Source: Nitrosopumilales archaeon (lineage in GTDB: Archaea; Thermoproteota; Nitrososphaeria; Nitrososphaerales; Nitrosopumilaceae). From it: DNA of 5,799 nucleotides. Location of the stretch: NCBI GenBank assembly GCA_016838795.1, contig JAEHKQ010000176.1, positions 1-5,799 on the forward strand, written 5' to 3'. Shown in pieces: positions 1 through 4,115 of this stretch (position 1 is its first letter; each line of letters opens with the position of its first letter). The notes beneath the pieces are model-generated. The model ran no database searches and had not been told where the DNA came from. It saw only the letters and a program-made list of their open reading frames with translations. Position numbers and translations under genes: made by a program.

Positions 1-47
1 AGCTATTGTCAAGCTGGGTATTCATGAGTAAAAACCAGCTTAGAAAT

Positions 48-189
48 AGCTTAATTCATGCCTAAGCTAGGCATTAAGCTGTTTTCGAGCTTAAGCTAGG
101 CATGAAGCTGCATCATGCAGCTTATAGCTAGGAGTAAAGGGTGTCAATCTGCAGCTGATCTACAGCTGCTTTTAGGCATGAATTAAGCT
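48..189. repeat. 18-base perfect inverted repeat with 106-base spacer
   Basis: Bases 48-65 (agcttaattcatgcctaa) are the exact reverse complement of 172-189. The match continues imperfectly outward: 36-42 resembles the complement of 191-197. The spacer contains the smaller hairpins of the AGCT-rich region, so the whole stretch could fold as one branched structure or be extruded as a cruciform. Confidence 0.8.
63..110. repeat. 19-base tandem-like direct repeat, 29-base period
   Basis: Bases 63-81 (taagctaggcattaagctg) recur at 92-110 with a single mismatch (t75 versus g104). A partial third relative, tagctagg, sits at 125-132. The repeats lie between the arms of the 18-base inverted repeat. 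Confidence 0.75.
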
Positions 190-232
190 TCAAGCTGTTG
201 CCTAGAATTGAAAAAGGGTCTATTTGACACCT

Positions 233-256
233 TACTTTACACTTATTGTCAAGTAG
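233..256 (+). repeat. Copy A of a dispersed motif tactttaca-N6-gtcaagtag
   Basis: Bases 233-241 (tactttaca) followed by 248-256 (gtcaagtag) match 1292-1300 and 1308-1316, with a one-base difference in the space between the blocks. The resemblance continues weakly past the motif (ggca). A third partial copy lies at 299-311. The related core TGTCAA also occurs at 7, 142 and, inverted, at 223-228. The role is unknown; a binding site belonging to the integrated element is possible. Confidence 0.5.
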
Positions 257-298
257 TAGGCACAAAATAGGCTAATCTTGAGCTTGTAAAAAGTTTCG

Positions 299-311
299 GA
301 GTGTCAAGTAG
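299..311 (+). repeat. Copy C of the dispersed motif, gagtgtcaagtag
   Basis: These 13 bases are identical to 1304-1316. This is the second of the two TGTCAAGTAG sites within 60 bases (247-256 and 302-311). Confidence 0.5.
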
Positions 312-401
312 CTAACCATATTTTTAATCTTGCATCAACAATGCACATTTAATTAATCCTGATTTTTGGTTATAGCTTTTGTTGCAAGTGTGGGTACATA
401 G

Positions 402-408
402 AAAAAAA
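402..408 (-). terminator. T-rich terminator after the small hydrophobic frame
   Basis: On the minus strand a run of seven T within a pyrimidine tract follows the stop at 417-419 by about nine bases. Archaeal transcription commonly ends at such T-runs without a hairpin. Confidence 0.35.
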
Positions 409-416
409 GAAAGAGG

Positions 417-548
417 TTATTGTGGTTTTGCTCTTCTGAAATAGAACTGAATGATTATAGTTATCTGAGCTATTGCAGCTCCGATAATTATTTCAGGAAT
501 TGCAACAGTTGAAACAAAAGCATGGACACCAATTAAACCCACTAGCAT
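417..548 (-). CDS. Small hydrophobic protein (43 codons), start uncertain
   Basis: A 43-residue frame from ATG at 548 to TAA at 417-419. It is strongly hydrophobic (roughly residues 1-16 and 18-35) and ends in a basic tail FRRAKPQ, which suggests a small membrane protein with its C-terminus inside. The frame stays open for about 27 codons upstream of this ATG, back to a TAA near 629-631. That part also reads as a basic stretch followed by a hydrophobic helix (HYLLYIILLFIA), but no ATG, GTG or TTG occurs in it. Either the protein starts at the internal ATG, or this is the 3' part of a longer gene that has lost its start. A T-run follows the stop. I recognise no family. Confidence 0.35.
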   Translation of the reverse strand: MLVGLIGVHAFVSTVAIPEIIIGAAIAQITIIIQFYFRRAKPQ

Positions 549-684
549 TGCAATAAAAAGTAAGATAATGTAAAGTAGATAATGAATTTTTGATTTTAAT
601 TTAAAAAAATTTTTTGTGAAACTTTTTAGTTAAAATCCGATCTTCGCCTTCTTTTCTATCTGCTATATGACAAATAATACTACA
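549..684. other. AT-rich spacer, no gene seen
   Basis: This spacer lies between the HNH frame and the small hydrophobic frame. Its left half is the start-less upstream extension of the hydrophobic frame. The rest is AT-rich with long A and T tracts around 601-616 and no convincing frame, RNA or repeat. Confidence 0.5.
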
Positions 685-948
685 TCATTCAAGAGAAGGA
701 ATTACTATGGAAAATTCTATTGTACTTGATTGTCTTGCTTGAGAATGTTTCTCAATTTTTACTGAACCATCAGATAATCTACTAAAATACTGTTTTTGCA
801 AATTGCATTCTTTATGAGCCAAGACCAAATTGTCAACTCGGTTGTCAGTGGGGTGGTTGTTTAGATGATCATACTCAATGCTCTTGGTTGAAATATTCTT
901 CTCAAACGGCATATCGCAATAGAAACACTTGTTGCCGTCACGTTCCAA
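685..948 (-). CDS. HNH endonuclease, 5' end truncated by a nonsense codon
   Basis: An 87-residue frame if read from TTG at 948. It carries a compact HNH nuclease core: a zinc-type CxxC at Cys8/Cys11, an Asp27-His28 pair in EYDHL, then DN-NLVLAHKECN with Asn40, His45 and Cys48. HNH domains bind one catalytic metal in a beta-beta-alpha fold and cut DNA; small free-standing ones are common in phages and mobile elements, which fits the nearby integrase. The sequence just before the TTG also belongs to the family pattern (LSVLLERDG resembles the usual VLeRDG entry helix), and a TAG stands five codons before the TTG. The natural start was therefore probably the ATG at 999. What remains could still yield a minimal HNH domain, but the gene may be decaying. 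The C-terminal 30 residues show no motif. Confidence 0.7.
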   Translation of the reverse strand: MERDGNKCFYCDMPFEKNISTKSIEYDHLNNHPTDNRVDNLVLAHKECNLQKQYFSRLSDGSVKIEKHSQARQSSTIEFSIVIPSLE

Positions 949-999
949 AAGAACTGAAAGCTATTTTACCCTTTGATTTGAGGTTAGTTGTTTAGTCAT
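949..999 (-). pseudogene. In-frame 5' remnant of the HNH gene, interrupted by TAG
   Basis: From ATG at 997-999 the frame reads MTKQLTSNQRVK, then TAG at 961-963, then LSVL, running in frame and without shift into LERDGNKCFYC of the HNH protein. One base substitution (for example from TGG, AAG or CAG) would restore a continuous protein of about 104 residues. I see no strong ribosome-binding site before the ATG, which is common in this lineage. Confidence 0.55.
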
Positions 1000-1042
1000 T
1001 TACGTAACTTACAAAAACTGTCGTGTGGAGGAGGAAAAACCA

Positions 1043-1180
1043 TTAATCATTGCAACTAGCTTTGTCTTGACGCAGTATATCAAGTCCACATTTGACCAAG
1101 TCATCAATGGAATGGGAACCTAAGTGGGTATTACACGAAGGGCATGTATCTATTAGAAAATTATCAAAATCTTTTGGCAT
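1043..1180 (-). CDS. Small Cys-rich (zinc-binding-like) protein, 45 codons
   Basis: A frame from ATG at 1180 to TAA at 1043-1045. It contains CPSC at residues 13-16, His19 and His23, Cys31 within VKCGLDIL, and Cys43. The paired cysteines suggest a small zinc knuckle or ribbon, and the sequence looks protein-like (SHSIDDLVKCGLDILRQ). The frame is open for ten more codons upstream without a start codon (SNCRRTDL), adding another cysteine, so a longer ancestral form is possible. A five-base T-run follows the stop on the minus strand. The opposite strand also holds a 36-codon frame (1107-1217). I favour the minus frame because of its cysteine pattern and because all neighbours here are on that strand. 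Function is not recognised. Confidence 0.35.
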   Translation of the reverse strand: MPKDFDNFLIDTCPSCNTHLGSHSIDDLVKCGLDILRQDKASCND

Positions 1181-1291
1181 AAGATCGGTTCGGCGACAGT
1201 TACTTAATCTCTACTAAAATACTAAAAATTGCCGCAATCTGAATTTTGCTTGTATTTGTAGAAAATTAAAAATTGATTCTTTTCTTCCTGC

Positions 1292-1316
1292 TACTTTACA
1301 AATGAGTGTCAAGTAG
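1292..1316 (+). repeat. Copy B of the dispersed motif, tactttaca-N7-gtcaagtag
   Basis: The block tactttaca at 1292-1300 and gtcaagtag at 1308-1316 pair with copy A at 233-256. The 13 bases at 1304-1316 are identical to 299-311. Copies A and B bracket about 1.03 kb holding the HNH and the two small frames, in the same orientation. Confidence 0.5.
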
Positions 1317-1318
1317 AC

Positions 1319-1333
1319 TGGCAAATTTTGCCA
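1319..1333. repeat. 15-base palindrome (tggcaaa-t-tttgcca)
   Basis: Seven-base arms are perfectly complementary around one central base. It lies two bases after the TGTCAAGTAG copy and just beyond the integrase T-run. It could be a dimeric protein-binding site; a terminator hairpin is less likely in an archaeon. Confidence 0.45.
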
Positions 1334-1341
1334 ACTGATTC

Positions 1342-1348
1342 AAAAAAA
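1342..1348 (-). terminator. T7 terminator downstream of the integrase
   Basis: On the minus strand seven consecutive T occur about 37 bases after the integrase stop codon (1386-1388), matching the usual archaeal T-run termination signal. Confidence 0.4.
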
Positions 1349-1385
1349 TTTTACCAGACTCTTTACGATATGATATAAGCAACTC

Positions 1386-2720
1386 TCAATGCTTCTTTGT
1401 TGCTCTTTTTTGTATTTCACCAAGGATTACTGACATGTCATGTCGCATTTTTTTCACATCGTGTTCCAATTTTGTTACTTTCCATTTTTCGTTTTCAAGT
1501 CCTGAGTTTTTCTTTCTAACAATCCTCAACTGAGCTTTTGCTCTCTCTTCAGAAGATATTGTTAAAGCAGAAACCGCCTCTAAATATTCTTCAACTAATT
1601 CCTTCCAATGAATTTTGAAATAATTTTTATCTAGTTGAACTAGACCTGTGTGACTAAGCATCATTTCTTTTTTGATTAATGCAGCTAAGGGAGAATCTTT
1701 TGAGAATGTTTCTTTGTTAATTTTGTTGAAGAATCTTCTGAATCCGTTCATTATTGGTACGTCGTAATTTCGTTTTCCAGCTTCTAACGGCTCTCTAATC
1801 TTTGCTTTTTTTAGAATTTTGTTTAGTCTATTGGCCATTGCATCGCAGCTCAAAGTAATTACTGAGTTTCCAGCTCGTTTCAAGAATGGGTCTTTTGGTT
1901 TTGGATTTTTCAACACATCAGAGTGCCATTGAATTTTGTAAGTCTTGATAGCTTCCCAGGCTTCGGGTGTGAATAATGCAAAATACTGCTCATTAGACCC
2001 TGCATAAACTATAATCATTCCACAAAGAATGTCAGAGTCGTCATTATCATCATAATTTCCCATTACAAGATTACTGTTTCTTCTGTAGACTGGTTTAATA
2101 CAATCCCAAGTAAATTCAAATCCTGTTCTTCTCATGCCAGATGAAGAAGCTATTAGGGTTACAGCACTTTCAAATGGATTTGTAAATTTCAGTATCGTAC
2201 CAATTTCTTCACGGGTATAACCTCTACTATCTGGATTGGTTTCTGCTTCTGGATAAGTAGCGTCAACTCTTTGCCACTCAAAATGAACACCATTCATCTT
2301 GAATAGTTTCTTTATTGGCTTGAACATGTTTGGAACCGTATTAGGATTAAGATAATCAGGATCTTGCTTTGGTTTCTCACAACGCTCTTTTAATTTGGTT
2401 GAATAAGATAGCAACATTCCCACTATTTCATCTGGATTTTCCTTGGCTTTTTTGACTAGTTCATTAGACCTGACAGAAAAATCAGCATCAAGAATCAAGG
2501 TTATCTTCTTTTTATCACCCTCAGCTAGTCTTTGTTGGCGTTGTTTTTCCCTGAGAACTTTATCCCCATCAAGGTAATTCTCTAAGGTTGCACAAACGAA
2601 TTCTTTTAGTCTTTTTTCATAAGTTTCCATGGTTTTTTCTGATTTTATTCCAGCTTTGAACAGTGTTAACGAATCTTCTGTTATTTGTACAACGTCTTTT
2701 TTGTCGAGTTTAACTGTCAA
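1386..2720 (-). CDS. Tyrosine recombinase / integrase, archaeal type
   Basis: A site-specific recombinase of 444 residues. Residues about 15-150 form a helical core-binding region (including SEKTMETYEKRLKEFV and FKPIKKLFKMNGV). The catalytic domain spans about 165-385: first arginine in GMRR (Arg197), box II NGFRR with Arg328 but Asn325 where many relatives have His, His357 in LSH, and nucleophile Tyr367 in KNYFK. The stretch IIVYAGSNEQYFALFTPEAWEAI (236-258) is typical of thaumarchaeal integrases as I recall them. Residues about 385-440 are a charged, coiled-coil-like tail. The gene starts 44 bases beyond the 3' end of tRNA-Lys and reads away from it, the standard layout for an element inserted at a tRNA 3' end. 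The start is taken as TTG at 2720: an in-frame TAG lies seven codons upstream, and GAGGT (2731-2735) precedes it by 10 bases. The gene appears intact. The family is confident; activity is not shown. Confidence 0.9.
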   Translation of the reverse strand: MTVKLDKKDVVQITEDSLTLFKAGIKSEKTMETYEKRLKEFVCATLENYLDGDKVLREKQRQQRLAEGDKKKITLILDADFSVRSNELVKKAKENPDEIVGMLLSYSTKLKERCEKPKQDPDYLNPNTVPNMFKPIKKLFKMNGVHFEWQRVDATYPEAETNPDSRGYTREEIGTILKFTNPFESAVTLIASSSGMRRTGFEFTWDCIKPVYRRNSNLVMGNYDDNDDSDILCGMIIVYAGSNEQYFALFTPEAWEAIKTYKIQWHSDVLKNPKPKDPFLKRAGNSVITLSCDAMANRLNKILKKAKIREPLEAGKRNYDVPIMNGFRRFFNKINKETFSKDSPLAALIKKEMMLSHTGLVQLDKNYFKIHWKELVEEYLEAVSALTISSEERAKAQLRIVRKKNSGLENEKWKVTKLEHDVKKMRHDMSVILGEIQKRATKKH

Positions 2721-2735
2721 CGCATTATTTACCTC
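2717..2735 (-). promoter_or_regulatory. GAGGT ribosome site with start-stop mini-frame before the integrase
   Basis: On the minus strand GAGGT (2735-2731) is followed at five bases by ATG CGT TGA (2725-2717). This two-codon frame's TGA overlaps the integrase TTG start (2720-2718). The site sits at optimal distance from the ATG rather than from the TTG. This could lower or couple integrase translation, or the ATG could be the fossil start of a shifted N-terminus. Confidence 0.35.
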
Positions 2736-2764
2736 AGTGTCCTAGATAAATGTCAAAAATGAAG

Positions 2765-2838
2765 CGGGTCTAGAGGGATTCGAACCCTCGACAACCGGAT
2801 TAAGAGTCCGGTGCTCTACCTGGCTGAGCCATAGACCC
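2765..2838 (-). tRNA. tRNA-Lys (anticodon CUU)
   Basis: The minus strand folds into a full 74-base cloverleaf. The acceptor stem is GGGTCTA paired with TAGACCC, then discriminator G. The D arm is GCTC/GAGC with a nine-base loop. The anticodon arm is CCGGA-CTCTTAA-TCCGG, giving anticodon CUU (lysine, AAG codons). The variable loop has five bases, and the T arm is GAGGG-TTCGAAT-CCCTC. CCA is not encoded, as in most archaeal tRNAs, and no intron is present. Its 3' half is the probable attachment site of the neighbouring integrase-bearing element. The gene is complete, as expected when insertion regenerates the tRNA 3' end. Confidence 0.97.
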
Positions 2839-2861
2839 GATAAACTTAGCAAATGTTAGTA

Positions 2862-2873
2862 TCGTTATTAACT
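2862..2873 (-). promoter_or_regulatory. TATA-like box for tRNA-Lys
   Basis: The minus strand reads agttaataacga, centred about 30 bases upstream of the tRNA 5' end. That is the expected spacing for an archaeal TATA/TBP site. The match is weak. Confidence 0.3.
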
Positions 2874-2880
2874 TTGAGTT

Positions 2881-2888
2881 AAAAAAAA
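2881..2888 (-). terminator. T8 terminator of the SRPBCC gene
   Basis: Eight consecutive T on the minus strand start two bases after the TAG stop (2890-2892). This would separate the gene from the tRNA promoter that follows immediately. Confidence 0.55.
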
Positions 2889-2889
2889 T

Positions 2890-3510
2890 CTAGTTCGTAA
2901 CTTTAGCTTCTATTTCGTTGTACTTTTCTAAAATCGCAGTAAGTACTGTCGAAACTGGAACATTATTCATTTTCTTCTTTTCAGCTAAAAGTTTTTTGTA
3001 TGCGTCAAGTGTAATGTACACAGGAATTGAACCATTTCCTTCAAGTAATCCTCTAACTTTGTATAGTGCAGTTTCCATTCCACGTTTTGCAGATTTTTCA
3101 AACTTGGCTTTATCTAAAATACTTCCTAAAGGACCAAATGGCATTACATAATCAACCGTCATAGTTACTTTAGTAAGATTATCACCTAATGCTTTGAATT
3201 CATTTTTAATTTGCCATCTCTTAAAAGGTCCTTCAATCATTTTTGCAGAAATTCTTTCCTCTCTTTCAAATTCAGTTGTTTCACAATCCCATTCTAGTCT
3301 TTTGCCGTTGAAATCTCCAATAATTCTAAATGTCGTACCTACACCCATTCCTTGTTTGATATCCATAGGAATAACAGTCATTCCGACGCCTTTCTCTGTC
3401 ATCTGATCTGAAACATGTTCTGGTCTTGCAAAATAGGTAAAAACTGTATCAATGGGTGCTTTGATATCAATAGATTTGCTAACTATGGTCAACGGTGGGT
3501 GTTTCGTCAA
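2890..3510 (-). CDS. SRPBCC/START-like protein with C-terminal ribbon-helix-helix-like domain
   Basis: A 206-residue protein. Residues about 8-157 match the SRPBCC (Bet v1/START/polyketide cyclase-like) pattern. It opens with a strand and SKSIDIKAPIDTVFTYFARPEHV, the usual beta1-helix entry, followed by alternating strands with the signature GDFNGKRLEWDCETTEF, and a long C-terminal helix (about 134-157). These folds make a hydrophobic pocket for lipids or other small ligands; no ligand can be named here. Residues 161-203 differ: a strand (IPVYITL), a helix (DAYKKLLAEKKKM), a turn (NNVPVS) and a second helix (TVLTAILEKYNEIEAKV), the arrangement of CopG/Arc ribbon-helix-helix DNA-binding domains. 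I infer a ligand-responsive or DNA-associated protein. The start is TTG at 3510, or TTG at 3492. A TATA-like tract centred about 30 bases upstream favours a leaderless transcript starting near 3510. The frame is open further upstream, without a start codon. It is divergent from the YtkA-like gene. Confidence 0.8.
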   Translation of the reverse strand: MTKHPPLTIVSKSIDIKAPIDTVFTYFARPEHVSDQMTEKGVGMTVIPMDIKQGMGVGTTFRIIGDFNGKRLEWDCETTEFEREERISAKMIEGPFKRWQIKNEFKALGDNLTKVTMTVDYVMPFGPLGSILDKAKFEKSAKRGMETALYKVRGLLEGNGSIPVYITLDAYKKLLAEKKKMNNVPVSTVLTAILEKYNEIEAKVTN

Positions 3511-3530
3511 TCTGGATTTAAAGGTTTTGT

Positions 3531-3553
3531 CAATTTTTAAATTTTTAAATTCC
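3531..3553 (-). promoter_or_regulatory. TATA-like promoter of the SRPBCC gene
   Basis: The minus strand carries two overlapping tttaaaaa elements (ending tttaaaaattg) centred near 3540, about 30 bases before the TTG at 3510. This spacing places the transcript start at or next to the start codon, as in leaderless archaeal mRNAs. Confidence 0.45.
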
Positions 3554-3557
3554 TTTA

Positions 3558-3566
3558 CAATATATT
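3558..3566 (+). promoter_or_regulatory. TATA-like promoter of the YtkA-like gene
   Basis: The sequence caatatatt is centred about 28 bases upstream of the TTG at 3591, with no ribosome-binding site between, which suggests a leaderless transcript. It shares an ~80-base divergent spacer with the SRPBCC promoter. Confidence 0.45.
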
Positions 3567-3590
3567 CATTAAAATCAGATCTTACTTGAA

Positions 3591-4115
3591 TTGAAAAAAA
3601 ATCTTTTATTTACAATTTTAGTTTTTTTTGTTTTTTCATCAATCCCAATGATTTCTCAAGCTAATGGTCATTCTTTCTTCAATTCAGCAGAACAATTTTT
3701 GGGTGGTTACCGTGTTCAAATTGCAACTCTTCCAGAATTTCCAAATGTGGGTGAAACCTCTCAGCTTTTGCTTAGAGTTACTGATGCAGACTTTAATGAG
3801 GTTGACAGATTTACGATGGGAATTCGAGTTTTTTTTAATGATGAACAAGTAGATACCTTCCATCCAAAATCACATGAAGGATCACACTGGATTACTGATT
3901 ATGTTTTTGAAACTTCTGGAAATCATATCTTCAAAGTAGATCTTTATGATATGGAAGGAACACAAAACGTCCTAACCTACACATTTAACATGAGCACCCA
4001 AAGTCCTTTTGGATACATTTTCTTCCTTAGTATAACCATTGGAGCTGCTATCTTTTTTATAGTAATGGGATACATCTATTTGCCAAAAAGATTAGGATTT
4101 GGTTCTAAACATTAG
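3591..4115 (+). CDS. Exported, membrane-anchored YtkA-like domain protein
   Basis: A 174-residue protein. Residues 1-24 are a signal peptide (KK, hydrophobic core, likely cleavage after SQA), so the mature protein begins near NGHSFF. Residues about 38-133 form a beta-sandwich resembling YtkA-like/immunoglobulin-like domains: GYRVQIATLPEFPNVGE, then LLLRVTDADFNEVD, a VFFNDEQVD strand, and a final ETSGNHIFKVDLYD strand. A transmembrane helix follows at about 141-163, with a basic tail inside. The domain would therefore face the outside. Histidines at 27, 91, 95 and 99 could bind metal, but no defined site is visible. TTG at 3591 is chosen because it gives the complete signal peptide and sits at leaderless distance from the TATA box. 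It is convergent with and overlaps the haem A synthase gene, next to oxidase genes, so a role in oxidase or copper handling is possible but unproven. Confidence 0.75.
   Translation: MKKNLLFTILVFFVFSSIPMISQANGHSFFNSAEQFLGGYRVQIATLPEFPNVGETSQLLLRVTDADFNEVDRFTMGIRVFFNDEQVDTFHPKSHEGSHWITDYVFETSGNHIFKVDLYDMEGTQNVLTYTFNMSTQSPFGYIFFLSITIGAAIFFIVMGYIYLPKRLGFGSKH

Larger units (their letters stand above)
1..200. repeat. AGCT-rich, palindrome-dense non-coding region
   Basis: The tetramer AGCT starts at 1, 12, 37, 48, 65, 77, 88, 94, 106, 119, 126, 153, 164, 186 and 193: 15 copies where about one is expected by chance. Many neighbouring copies are 11-13 bases apart. The region is full of self-complementary segments: 11-17 with 35-41, 58-63 with 69-74, the 10-base palindrome 88-97, 105-113 with 115-123 (one-base centre), and 151-157 with 163-169 (five-base loop). 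All forward frames are broken by stops, so I do not call a gene. It could be a protein-binding array, an origin-like or iteron region of the adjacent integrated element, or the DNA of a structured RNA. The sequence does not decide between these. Confidence 0.75.
1181..1385. other. Spacer between integrase and small Cys-rich frame
   Basis: No gene seen. It holds the 3' flank of the integrase with its T-run, a 15-base palindrome at 1319-1333, and copy B of the dispersed TGTCAAGTAG motif (1292-1316). Confidence 0.5.

Noticed and set aside
216..222. gggtcta, matching the last seven bases of the tRNA-Lys acceptor, as a possible attR
   Set aside because: Only seven bases match and neither side continues the tRNA sequence. 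A real attachment repeat would normally include part of the T arm.
1..310. CRISPR array
   Set aside because: The repeats are short, unevenly spaced and palindromic, with no constant repeat-spacer unit, and no cas genes are present.
961..963. TAG in the HNH gene as a pyrrolysine codon
   Set aside because: Pyrrolysine use is known from certain methanogens and some bacteria, not from thaumarchaea as far as I know, and nothing nearby supports it. A nonsense mutation or sequencing error is simpler.
1107..1217. Plus-strand 36-codon frame starting MEWEPKWVLHEGHV
   Set aside because: It lies opposite the Cys-rich minus frame, has no recognised motif or upstream signal, and all confident genes nearby are on the minus strand. 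It is kept as an alternative only.
2918..3406. Plus-strand open frames across the SRPBCC gene
   Set aside because: They are antisense to a well-supported protein, with low-complexity hydrophobic and serine-rich translations and no family motif.
3664..3852. Second plus-strand frame inside the YtkA-like gene
   Set aside because: It is an out-of-frame overlap of a protein with a proper signal peptide and domain; its translation is featureless.
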